64,000 nt of DNA from Nymphaea colorata. Taxonomy: Eukaryota; Streptophyta; Magnoliopsida; Nymphaeales; Nymphaeaceae. The DNA is taken from NCBI RefSeq assembly GCF_008831285.2, contig NC_045146.1, positions 19,793,289-19,857,288 on the forward strand. Direction: 5' to 3'. Numbering within the stretch: position 1 is the stretch's first letter; the number at the start of each line of letters is the position of its first letter. Position numbers and translations under genes: made by a program. The notes beneath the pieces were generated by a model. That model did not search any database and was not told the origin of the DNA. It saw only the letters and a list, made by a program, of their open reading frames with translations. This document shows positions 45,279-57,700 of the stretch, in pieces.

Positions 45279-45449
45279 TGTTAAGATGTGTTTATATTCA
45301 GTTTTAGGTTTAAGAGGGTACTTTTGTAAATAACTTTTCCTTTAGATGGTTCTCTTGTATCTTCTCTCTCTCTCTCCTCTAGTCTATATAAAGAGGAGTT
45401 AGGGCAGATTTCGAGGTTAATCAAAGTATAATCTTCTCCTAATTTATCA
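45279..45449 (+). repeat. Copia 3' LTR
   Basis: 171 bp, two differences from the 5' LTR. Followed by the target duplication GTAAG (45450-45454). Confidence 0.96.
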
Positions 45450-45626
45450 GTAAGCATAGTTTACAGAAAACCACTACCAGCTACATCCTGAACTGCTGCA
45501 TATAATTGTCTCAGAAGGACAATAGTTTCTCACTAGCAACTCTTTATAACTTTTGCAACTGTAAATAGTACAAGAAAGCGGCAACAGTCTGCAGCATTGA
45601 ATTCAACTTGTGTGTTATCAAGAGCA

Positions 45627-46644
45627 TTATGAACCGCTTCCATCAAGTTGTCCATGAGAAAGAAGATGCGCCAAGTATTGCTGGGAAAAAAAAACACAAA
45701 GTCAGAGAGGGTTTATAAAGAAAGGACCCAGACAAAATTATGTACCATGGGCTCCAAAGAGCAGATCCTGTTTATCATAAGTACAAAGCAGAAAGGTATG
45801 CATGTCTGTGAAACTAAATCCTAAATTGTGTTCATAAATGACAATAACACCAATTCTTCGTTGCAAAAATTATTTGCACTGTGCAAGCCATCTCAATAAA
45901 ACCTATAAGCTCTAATGCAAAGAATGGATGACTATCGCAGTTTTGATTGTATCAGCGAGAACCAGCTATAGTGGATGAATGAACAGTCTTTTCCATCTAT
46001 TGCAGATGAATGACAGTCTTTTCACAAAGAGAAAGGAATAATGAATGATGCACCATAGTAAATGAATAGTGAAAACCAAGCAGGAAGAGAACCCATACAG
46101 CATGATATGCATATGGTGACTTCCCTTGTCGATCAAAATGTTTCGCCATGACAGAGAACTCTATGGGACCCCATTCCTCCTCTTCAAACACGTAGCCGAG
46201 AGCAGCTTTGTACAGCTAAGAGATAACAAAGGCAAGCAAACAGTAATTGTAGTGCATCCAAGGGCTCCCATCAAAGAAAAGCTTGAAAAAGTTTGCAAAG
46301 AATGACGTGAAAAGCATGCCAACCTTTGCAGTGTCAGTCAACAGTTCTGTTCCAGCAGGAAAAGAAGCATAGAATTGATCTCCTCTGGAAATTCCTGCCC
46401 TTGTACTTCAAGTTTATCCGAAAAAAAGTCAAAATAAACTCAGAGATTAATAAACGGAAACAAGAAAATCATAATCAAGACGACAGGACAAGGCAAGGAA
46501 AGTCTCGTACGTGTTACTTGTGTAAGCATAGCTTAGAGTGGCCACGAAGCAGTAGAATACACTATATGAGACAAGCCTCCGGAATTTCTGGATCTTGAGA
46601 ACTTGTTTGCACGAATCCAGAATTGACATTGCTTCGGACAGGTA
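45627..46644 (-). CDS. Small conserved plant membrane protein, name unknown (5' end missing)
   Basis: Four minus-strand exons join in frame: 46644-46511, 46405-46324, 46215-46099 and 45680-45627, all with AG acceptors and GT donors. The readable protein (127 residues) starts YLSEAMSILDSCKQVLK. It has one hydrophobic segment (LVSYSVFYCFVATLSYAY). The next parts are NTTRAGISRGDQFYASFPAG and LLTDTAKLYKAALGYVFEEE, then HFDRQGKSPYAYHA. It ends QYLAHLLSHGQLDGSGS and a TAA at 45629-45627. Consistent splice phases and unbroken sequence over four exons make chance unlikely. I believe this is a conserved land-plant family but cannot name it or give a function. The first coding exon(s) upstream of 46644 were not found. 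A Copia element lies 177 bp beyond the stop, in or near the 3' UTR. Confidence 0.75.
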
Positions 46645-49600
46645 CTACCTACAAAGGAGAAGCCATAAGATCTTCATTACTGTCTTCAGCCACTTCAGTC
46701 TTCCGTTTGACATTTCTTTTTTTTTTTCTTTTCTCTTTATTTTTCTTCTTCCTAGCGTGATACGGAATTACCCAAATGAGTTATCCTGGTCATCATATAT
46801 CTGGATGAACCAAATTATTTGCCTGGCTTGACCAGGTAAGAACGTTGATCTTTTAGCTTCCAAAAAGCAGCGTATATCAAAACATGGAAGCAAGCATCCA
46901 GGTCTTAATTGCATATTCTTTGGTCAGTTACCAGAAAATATTGATTTCAGATCTCTTGTAATAGCAATCAAATTTTAAAAATAAAAGGTGATTCAAAAGA
47001 GCGACAAACATCATGCAGTCCAGAGGGTGTAATCTCTTTGACGCATTTCAGCAAACAGTACGCTTGCAACTTCACCGTCCTCATCATCGCCATGAAAAGC
47101 ACAATATACAGAAGATTCGTTCGCCTCCCATCTTTTATTATCAACCTAACCAATGCTGTAACACATAATTTACTAGTCACACATATAGCTTTCACTGTCC
47201 AGACAAATCATTTATCCCTTGCCTATTTGGTGATTTCATCTTGGCCAGTCATAAGACCAAATGCCAAGGGTAGCTCTTCCAGCCTCATCTATGGCCTTCG
47301 TTTATGGTGGCCATCAGACAGAGTGAAAGCCAACACAGATACACACACACACGAGAGAGAGATTTTACCATGAACAGATTGGAGCAAAGTGGCTGCCAGA
47401 GGGAGGCGGAGATGAAGGCGGACGACCAAAACGTAGCGCCGGGAAGAAGCTGGCAGGGATACCGTCTGTCCGTCTCCTATTTTCAGTAATCTCCAATTTA
47501 CTCCACGCCCATCTCCAACCGTCCGTTGTAACCAACAATTCAGGACTTCATAGTTAGGACTTGGGATTTCACCGTGCCCTCACGGTTCTAGTATTCTAGA
47601 AGGTGCTACATAATTAATCCTCTGCAAATTTTCTGATAGCGGCTCCTAACCTTTATTTGCATTTTGCAAAACAGCCACTCATTTTTTCAAAAACCCAATG
47701 AAGAAAATGGAACAACACACTCAACCTATATTTGTTCCCAGTGGCGGAGCCAGAAATTTTTGGCTGTGGGGCACTAGTACATGGCATTTTCTGTGTATAG
47801 CCATCTCACTCACACTGAACACCAATTGCTGATGGAGATTGACAGAGTCTTCCCCTGAGTGTCACCCCCTCAAATCAACAAACAAGAATGCATAAACCCA
47901 TAAACACAATTGTCCACAACACATTAAAATATTTTCAAGGAAGAAATCTTATTTAATGAGTAAAATCAAATAGTACTAAGCACAGAAAAGTGTGAAAACT
48001 AAACAGATTTGGCAAAACTACTTAGCAAGTAGTAGCAAACTACTTAGCAAGTAGTAGCAGTAGCTTTATATTTTGCCAACAGCCACCATTGTTTTTAAGG
48101 CATTCATGAATGGACAAGAAAGACAACAAATGGAATATGCAACCAATTACATACCAATAAAGACATATAGCTTTTAGAACAGTAGTTTCATTCCATATTT
48201 TCTTTACCACAATAATAACTAGAGAACTTTAAATAAACTGATATAGTCAAGATCATACCAGAAATATGAAACCAACAATCTTCCCTAATAGGACTGTAGC
48301 TTTAAAGCCCGGCGATGAAGCTATAACGGCTTTTCTTAATGCACTTTCTCACCAAATTCAAAAATTGCTTATTACTGAATAATGAATCCAGTAAGGAATA
48401 ATGTGAACTTTTAATTAGTCAATATGACGAATGTTATGTGAGAAAATTAACGCAAGATCAAGAGCAGACCTAGTGCTGATGCTAGGTCTGTACATCAAGA
48501 TTGTACATCAACATGTGCTGATGCTTCCATCTGATATTTTAGTCACACTGGCAATCTCTCTGACTGCAAGCAAACTCTGAAACCCATAGGTGCTTCTGAA
48601 TTCTGATGAATCTGAGAAAAGCATTTTGATACTTTTCTCACTATTTAAATGTCACATCAAGTAGGACAACTTACGGAACATTTCAGACCATCAATAAACA
48701 AAATGAATTCCTGATGAATCAAGGAAAAGCATTTTGATATTTTTCTCACCATTTACATGTCATATCAAGTAGGACAACTTATGGAACATTCAGACCATCA
48801 ATAAACAGTTAAACACAATGAATTCTTGTCACAACCCAAAAAAACAAAACTTAGCATAAGGAAAACACAAAAACAAAGGAACATCTTGTCCAAAATGCAT
48901 ACCTGCATTATTCACAGGACTAAATGGAAGAGGAGAAGACGAGCGAACACAATTTCACGATATTATGAGCATGTTTGATTTAAGGAACAGGTTTTCCGAG
49001 AACACCTGTCCTTGGATGAAATTTGGACTTCGCCAACAACCCACCCGCCAACTGTCCGTTGTTTTAATTTTACTGTTACAGAGACATGTTGTTCAACATG
49101 TCCGTTGTTGATTGCTGTAAGCTGGGACAGTTTGTGCATACACTGCTTATATGACTTGGAAGACAACTTGGATAGTACACATGGATCTATTTCAATGACT
49201 TGGTGATTTTTGTTGTAATGGAAACAAAAAGGTCTCCGAGAACACACAATGCAAAAACATAACAAAAAAGCTAATGTGAAAAAAAAAAGGATATGAGCAT
49301 CAATTCCTTAAAGTCTTAAACCAAACTTCCATACGCTATACAGGTTGCATGTGTATGATCTGTGTTGGAAAACACAGTATAACATAAAATAAATACTTAA
49401 GAGATAATAGAGAATATATACATGTGAAGCCAAAATATCTGTTGCACAGCCTTCAATCAGTATCTGAGCTAATGATCCAGTAAAAAGGGAAATTGGTTTG
49501 GTACTATTTCGATAGGAAACTTTAATGGGCATTATCTACTGAACTAATCACCTGGTGAAATGGAAACTGCAATAGGTATTTTAACACCGACCTTGTTAAA

Positions 49601-51719
49601 AATGAGCACCAGTGTAAAAACTACGAAGAAACCACGTTAAAAACTACTATTGCCTAACTAAAATCATGCTCGATTCGGACCAGGTAGAGATGATGACTTA
49701 AAGCACTTGACAGATCCCTCCATTGCCCCATCCGAGATCAGAAATTTCCTAAGCTAAGGTAATACAATTACAACCCCTAGCAGCCGGATGCTCTAAATTC
49801 GCCAGAATCCTTGCTAAGGTACTGGTGGGGCGATGGTTTAAGAAACCAACGGAGATTCCAGCTGCAAACTGATCCTTCTGCCCAAAACTCCCTCTTGCTC
49901 TGCTTGCAAAAGCACTAAATTTATCGCAAATTTGTCCTCAACTAGATACCTAGCTGCTGATTCAGAGAATAATACTGGATTTTAACCCAAACAGAACAGA
50001 ACAACGGCAGTAATGCCCATGGCAATTTCGTTGAAGAAACCGGCAAGAAGAAGGTTCAAAAAGTGATTTTCTGGTGATTTTGTCGATTCTCTAGACTATA
50101 GATCACTGGCACGACAAAAATCGGCTCTAGGCTCTATTACAAATGAAAGAGGAACAAAAAACTGTGCAAAGAACGTCAGAAGCGGAAGCTGGACCTGCGG
50201 CTGCGTGAGGATGAACAGGGCGGAAGCTGCGAGAGGCGAGTGGCGTGAGGACGAAAAGAAAGAGAAAGCGAGACAGAGAGAGAAAGAAAGAGAAGGCTGA
50301 AGAGAGTGAGAGAGCGAGAGAGACTACCAGGGGATTGAACCAGGGGAATGAAGCAGCAGCAACGCAGCAGTAGGATGAAGCAGCGGCAGGAGCAAGACGT
50401 GAGAGGCAGCGGATGAGGCAACGGCAGAAGGAAGATGCGAGAGGCTGCGGCAGGAGGAAGACTCGAGAGGCTGCGGTAGGAGGAAGACGCGAGCCCTAAC
50501 GGGCAAAAAATTAATCCAGGAAATATGTTTCCACCGCGAGACGGGTTTAACGGCACCAAAATTAATTCCGCGTTTGATAAACCGGAAATTTTTTTAAATT
50601 TTGAATTTTTATTCCGTCGCTGCAGGAAGGGGGGTGAGAGCCGAGAGGGGAGAAGAAGGCGGCATGACAATTCAATGAAGACTAGAAGACCGTTGGGTGC
50701 GCGGGCTGGATCATTCGCGTGCATTAGTCGAAGCGGGAGCCCCGGGCCTGCGGTTGCGTGTCAACAGGTGACGTATTTTACGGATAGCACTTGACGTTGG
50801 AGAAATAATACATACCTGCTTAACTTTGTCACGTAATTTTTTAAACAGACGCTTCATGAATTTAAAGACACATTTACGCTTCATAATAATTATTTTTTAT
50901 AAAAGTTCTTTATAGTTTATAAATTTTTGGCAGTCTCTCTATGGTTTCGTTTATTTTTTGTGTGATTATGGGCAAAAAAATAAGTGTTACATGTGAAATT
51001 ATAGGGAATTCGGCTCAAATTCGACGTGTGAATTTTTTAGAATAAAGTATCTTATATATTGAGGATAAAAAAGCATTTTCCATTCATGACGACTCGTTTC
51101 GTTTTTGAGTTATTTTATAAAGTCAAATCGGTTATTATAATTTCGTAGCATGTCAAGTGTTATTCGCAAATACATTAAACATTCAGCAGCTACCTGCAAA
51201 TTTGTCGATAACAAAACCAAACGAAAACCAAGGTGGAAAATGGCAGACGGATGCCGATGCCCCTCCTACTCCCCTCCGGTTTGAACGGATCTCTAGAGTG
51301 TCGTTAGGAGCATCGGATGACATGGCCAGCCCTGAGCGTCGGATGGTATGTCCTCAAAGGGTGTTTAAGAAAAGCCGGTACAACCGTTCTCTGTTTTCCG
51401 TTGTTGGAGGCCCGGCAGGGTGGCAAGCACCCTTTTCCCTCTCTTCTTCTTCTCGATCACTTTTCCTCTCCATCAAACCGAACCATGTGAATGAAAGCGG
51501 AGGCCCAAACAGAAAAGGCCCGTTTGAATTGCTTTTATATTGATTATCCTCATCGGCTGGGATGCAGCGCAGACAGCTCCTTGCCGCCTGATTTCATTGG
51601 ATATGTAGGCATCGAAGGCCAGCACCTTTCGGAGCGGAGTGGGGACCGTGGGGCTTTGGAAACTGTCAAACTGACCATAATTTCAGAGATCGTAGAGAAG
51701 GGACGTCACAACAGCAATC
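46645..51719. other. Interval between the small membrane-protein gene and SEC1
   Basis: It should contain the 5' exon(s) of the minus-strand gene and the promoter of SEC1. Neither could be placed. Candidates are the GC-richer block at 47380-47480 and the AG-rich block at 50170-50760. The latter has a tandem motif of about 30 bp (GAGAGGCTGCGG-AGGAGGAAGA) and reads as a CT-rich leader on the minus strand. A decayed repeat phrase GGCGGAGCCAGAAATTTTTGG is at about 47743. Confidence 0.45.
48605..48820. repeat. 108-bp tandem duplication
   Basis: Units starting GATGAATCTGAG at 48605 and GATGAATCAAGG at 48713 share AAAAGCATTTTGATA, TCAAGTAGGACAACTTA and CAGACCATCAATAAAC. A shorter duplication (ACTACTTAGCAAGTAGTAGC) is at about 48017-48059. 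Confidence 0.85.
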
Positions 51720-54700
51720 ATGTCGGACGTCGATTCTTCCCACAGCACCGCTGACTACAAATCCTTCCGCCAAATCAGCAGGGACAGTATGCACTTTTCT
51801 CCACTCCTCCCTTTAACCTCTTAGTTTTAGCTCCTCCGTGTACGTATGCTTGTTCTTTGCCGCTCCTCCTTGTTCTTCTTCGTCCAAATTTATACGATAG
51901 AAGCAAAGACATCTTAATTTCGTGGACTTGCCAATAACAAAATATAAGTTTTATGTTATGACATCAAATGTTACAAAGTTCCTTGCAAATATCACAAATT
52001 TTGAGATACCGTTGCAAACACATCTTAATTTCGTGGACTTGCCAATAACAAAATATAAGTTTTATGTTATGACATTAAATGTTACAAAATTCTCTGCAAA
52101 TATCACAAATTTTGAGATACCGTTATGACTGGTTTTTGTCTTTGTGTTACTGACTCTTATATTGTGTATTTCGTTTTCTTCTAAAAATTTGTCAGACAAG
52201 AAAATTATAAATTGAGGCGGCAGCTATCTAGCTTTTCAAGACTTTACTTAATATGTGTTTTCAAAAATAAAGTTTGCTATTTCTTACCTAATTTAAAATT
52301 TGATAATCCTGTTTTCGATAACAGCAAAATTAGCAAAAGTTTTTCTTTTCTCAACAATATGGTATATAAAGAGCTATACATGAAACTTGTAAAGTGAATA
52401 ATAGGATTTTGCTATTGGACAAGCTAATATGGTATAAAAAACGTTTGAGTTGTACAGTATTGGAAAAGTTCTGCCCATATACATCAATAATCTAGTAATG
52501 GATTCTTAATAAAAGTTTCATATCTCAATCTTTTCCCACTTGTCCATGTGCAACATCCGTGAAGCACTTTGATTAGATTCTATCGTAAATTATCTGAAAA
52601 TTTATTGTTTGAGAAGACAAATTAGCTTTTTATCTTCTTCCTATTGATTTAATGGTACAGAAATCTGTTGTTGGGTTCAGAGATTCCTTCGTCCTTCATG
52701 CAAATTTAGTTGATATGGGACATATTCATTTCATAACAATGTTGTAAACTGTTAGAAATACTGGAGATACTTTGTTTAAATTTGTGATATATAGTTTTAC
52801 TAATCTTAGTTCTTACTGTAGGATTACTGAATGAAATGCTTGGTTCAACTAAGACAGGGGATTCACGATCAACGTGGAAGGTATTGCAGTTTAAACTTGT
52901 GTTAATTGCTTGGTCCTTTAAGCACGTTCTGAGGTTTGATACGATGCAATCGGACTGCAGTACTATCCCGTCGCTATTCAGTACATGAATCTGTTTTCCT
53001 TCTTTTAGGGATGGAAACAAACATAGGTTTTAAGTAGTGCACGACACTACCCGTTTGCATGACCCACCTTAAATTAGGTTAATCATAAAACTCGATTGCG
53101 TAAAAACCTAGCTTCTTGTTTGGGGTCTGGATAAGGTAAAAACTAGTTTTTTACTTTATAGACCTTGGTTTTAAATGACAATAACCAATCGTACGAAAAT
53201 TTCATAAATTGAAATTTTTGAAAACTGAAGTTCGATCAAGAAAAACTTGGCGAAGAAACTTTTTATTTTTCATTTGGAAACTAAGTTATTCTAAAACAGA
53301 GTTTGAAAAGTTTAGCTTTGAGTGTCTTCCAAAAAACTCCAAGCGAAGTACCTTTTTGTGACGATATTCTATACTTAAACCTGATTATAAATTGAGTATG
53401 ACCCCATAAAGGTCGTTTGATCGTTGTCTTGCTGGACAAAACCTCATGTCCACCATACGACTGTAATAGGAGCAAACAAATAAATATAAGAAACTTAAAA
53501 ATTGCCTTATACCGGCCTCACATAAAAGGACTAGACAAATAAGAATCCATTTTTAAGAGGAGCATTAAATAAACATGCCACATTCAACTTTTTAACACAT
53601 TCCAAATTATACCATCGTGACGTGTTACGATGACTAGCCAAGGATGAGTCTTTAACCAGTCACCTCGCAGCCAAAAACTAAACACAGTATTTGACTCTGT
53701 GCAATCGTCACAAGTTCACAAAAAATCTTTCAGCTTGGCATTTTCTTGAACATAATGTGATATGAATATGCTTAACCCCAACACAAGCATCGGCATATAA
53801 GTGCATTTCCAAGTTCCAACACACACGTGTATGGGTGCATGTAAATATACATTCCAAGAGAGCGCAATCGCTAGGAGCAATTTCACAGCAACAAAACGAA
53901 AAGAATAAACGGTACCACCAGTGGTCTCTATGAATTAGAAAAGGAACTTTGGCAACATAAATTAATGACGAGTTAAGAAATGTACTTCATCTCAATCGCT
54001 CGTTGTTGATGAGCAACAAAAATAATATAAATCACGACCTTTCTCCCAAGGAAAAACAACATAGGAAACAATTCCTGCGGCTGCTTCAAACTTAACAGTT
54101 CTTACAACTGAAACCCTCTTCTGCAAAAGTTGAGGATCCATGTGGCTTGGCTACTCTTCTTTCTGTTGCTTGGATACCAAGGTGCAATGATGAGCATGAG
54201 TAACCAAAACTATCATATACTGTTGTTAGCTATAATTAAAATGATAAAAACTTACTTTGTATTTGGTTGCAAACGATCTTTTGCTTGCTTCAAAATTTTA
54301 CATAGAACAACTACACGCACTGTGTTAGAACAACTACACGCACTGTGTTTCTAATTTTACAATATTTAGTTGATGCTTATCTCTCTCTCTCTTTCTCGTT
54401 ATATATGTATATGTGTGTGTTGTCTTCCAGCTTGCATCTTTTCTTCTTTATGTGTGATAAGAAGATAAATTGGGATACCAAAAATAATTTGAGATAAGTA
54501 ACAGGAATTCGAAGATAAGTCTAGCAAATTTAACTGCTAACTTTTTTATTTAAAAGCGAAAAATATAAATAAATGGTGCGTTAAAATGTGATTAAATATA
54601 GGGACCACGTGAAAAGTCCATCCACCCGGTTAGGTTGTTTCTGTTAGCTAAAAGAAACTCAAAAGATGGCTTTTTAGTAACAATCCACAAAAAATTGTTT

Positions 54701-57700
54701 AAATTTCTCTGATGCACTTGTCCTTTCCCATGTGGTACAAGCAAACGATAAGCTTAAGGTGAAGCTCTTGAGACAATAAGAGGGCTAATGATAAGGCATG
54801 CTGCTTCTCCCTTCTGTCCACATTTTTTGCGGCCAGAACCCTCTTTTTGGATAGAAACTCCACTAGATCCAACAGTAATGAGTTGGACATAGACAAATTC
54901 TGCTACCAATAGTCCTGTTCATTATACGACGGTACTAGAACCAACAAAAGAGAGCATTATTTTAGTTTTTCTTGCAGCCTTTTATGGCATTACATCAACA
55001 TTGTATGTGAAATGGAACATATGTAGATACAAGAAAAAAATATATAAAAAGAAAGATCAGCACGAGAGGGATTTTCAGCCGACGTATGTGAATAAAACCC
55101 AATCAGTGACGTGAAGCTCCAAATTGGTGCAGAAAAGCCCCAAATAGAATGAGACAAAAGGCGCTTGAGCATAAAAAAGGTGATGCCGGAAACGCCAGGA
55201 AGCAACACAGATGAGCTGGTGGGAATCAGCAGACAATGCCGGAACACCGATGAGCCACTGAACAACAGAGAACATCGGAACGCCGGAACGTTGGAATTGG
55301 ATCGGAATGAACCAATAGAGGGCTGAGATGGAGAAAGAATGAAGTGGAGCGATAGCAGTGGGAGAGAGGGGGTTAGAGAACTATTCAAGAGAGGGGGCAC
55401 ACGGCGAAGGTAGGGTTCGCGATTCGCGAGAGAGGGGCGTCCTGTCCAGTGTCTACACAGCAGTTCCGTGGGTAACCCGGAACAGCCCAGGAAGGTTGGG
55501 GGAGATTTCTATAGCATCTGTCTTACCGTATGCCCTATTCGGCCTGTTGGTTCTGCGGATGTTGTTTGCGTCGTACTTTGTCTAAACGGAATGTGCGCGT
55601 TTCATATAGTGCTCTTTATTTGCTACGAAATTATGGTTATGCTTGTTTCATCGCACAAGTCTCATTCATGAATTCACGGTCAGACCCTCTCTTTAGAACT
55701 TAAATTCATGATTTTTAATGTGTAGCATACATTTAAAATCAATGTATTGAGATTTCCAGTTTAATGTAGCATCAAATTTAAAATCAACCTAATCGTGGGC
55801 CAAACTTTAGAATCAAAATCAAGTGTTTGATATGTCAATTTCCATTTCAATAATTTGAAATATCAAAATTAAGTGGTCGATGTGTCATTTTCATTTTAAA
55901 ATTTTTATAATTTCATCTATTATGAGGAGGGGGCTGGTATCCTCCCACCTAGTGTACATGAGTACTGTTCACATGTTTATTTGCTGACTCCACGATTCGT
56001 CTAACTACATATGAGGTATAATTAGCAAACTCGTGATTCAAAGTCGGATATGTAGATGATTGGGTCGTCAGCAAATTGACTTGTAGACTCGGTCAAGTAT
56101 TCAAATAGCATAATGTATTTTTACTACAGCAGAATCAAGCAATTTTGGGTGAGTCAGAAGCAAGCCGAGTCAAGAATGAGTCAACCCAAACCTTGACTCA
56201 TGGCCTGATTTATAAACAATACAATATGATAACATGAAAATAGGTCTTCCTAATCAACTGTTGAATGAACAGGGGTGAACGGATGCCATAATGGCATATC
56301 AAACACCTAGTTTTGATTTCGGGACATAATTAAGGTTGGAGCCGGTACCCAACGAGTACTCAGGTCGATCGAACCTGGGTTCATGCTTAAAAAAACATAT
56401 AAGACCGACTCGATTGGACCTGATATGTTTTTAATATTATTTTTATTTTTTTAATGATATGTACTTTATCAATCATGATTTATTATATTTATGTATTATT
56501 TTATATTTTAAAAATATTTTTTTTTATTTTAATCGAACCGAGCCGGATGAGATGAGAGCCGGTTACAGCTCGTAACTGTGGCCCAAGCCTTCCCCGAACC
56601 TGGCCCGACGGACGCGCAGACACAAGTTTAGACACAAGCTTGCTTCCGGAATGCAAATGTCCTCCCGTGATCGCGGATTGAAGACGTCTCCCTCTCAGAC
56701 GACGCTTCGCCTGTTTTGCCGCTCTCCCTCGCCCTCTTTTCCTCCCGTCCCTCTTCCCCGCCAGCGGAAAGATCAGAATGGCAGTGTAGAAATAAGAGGG
56801 CCCCTAGATATGTGGAAATCAGAAAGTGGGTAGGCACTAGGCAGCCGGAGTATCCTCTTCGTTTCATTGTCGCCATGGTCGCTGAAGTCGTCGGGGGGTT
56901 GCAGCTCTCCGGCAGAGGCGAGGGAGATTGATTCGTTGGAGAGGCGGAAGACGGCAGCCTGGAGGAGGTTGTGGGCGCAGTCGAGACAGGAGACAAAGGT
57001 CGGGGAGGCACCGTCATGGGAGAGGGGGGATTCCTAGCTGCGGATGGTGCCGAGGAGGAGGTGAACGGCCTTGAGAAAGGTTGAGGACTCGGAGGGATCG
57101 GGCAAGAGCAGGTGTAGGGGCGGCGGAGTCCAGGACAGTCCACCTAGAGAGGCGGTGCTCTAGAGAGAAAAGCATCTTCTTTTCTTTCGCTTCCATCGTG
57201 GTTGCTCACTACTTATGCCCAAGAAAGAGAGAGGCAATGGGTAGCGATCACAATCTCTCCGCCGGCAACGGTCTCAGTTTGTTCTTCTTATATCTGCCGT
57301 TAATGCTGCTTCTCCTTTGTCATAAGGAAGACAACGCTGTGCAGATGACGGCCCGATGTCAACTCCATCTGAAAATGGCCGGGGATAGCGGACAGAAGCG
57401 GCACGAGGATAGTGCGATATGAGAGGGAGAGAACTTACGCGTTATTTGACAAAATGTAGCACGAATACCATGTTATTATCGGATTTTATTCATGATAATA
57501 CCAGGAGACATATTTGTCACAATATTACACTATTTAAAGTTATTATAGGGAAGGTTTCGAATTGCCATATCAAGGTATTCCAATGCATCCCCAAAACTGG
57601 TGACACTGGTCGTCTCCCAGTGCTCTTATCAACACGTGTTATTTCCTCTCAATGTAATTACGAAACTTGCTATAATAATTGTGGCATAGAATGCGTAAGA

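Larger units (their letters stand above)
40308..45449 (+). mobile_element. Full-length Ty1/Copia retrotransposon
   Basis: A 5142-bp element bounded by two 171-bp LTRs (40308-40478 and 45279-45449) that start TGTTAAG and end TTTATCA. They differ at two positions by eye: T/C in the CT-rich run, and GAGCTT against GAGGTT. Both are flanked by GTAAG. The PBS follows the 5' LTR directly and the purine tract precedes the 3' LTR. The order Gag-protease-integrase-RT-RNase H is that of Copia. The coding region is nearly intact, but frame changes at about 41804 and 42085 interrupt Gag-Pol. Confidence 0.97.

Noticed and set aside
50176..50724. 182-residue minus-strand frame, considered as the first exon of the small membrane-protein gene
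   Set aside because: Ser/Leu/Pro low-complexity from an AG-rich stretch; no link in phase or sequence to the YLSEAMS exon.
56628..57143. 171-residue minus-strand frame in SEC1 intron 2
   Set aside because: Pro/Ser/Thr-rich with no recognised motif. GC-rich repeat context and its position inside an intron make a real gene unlikely.
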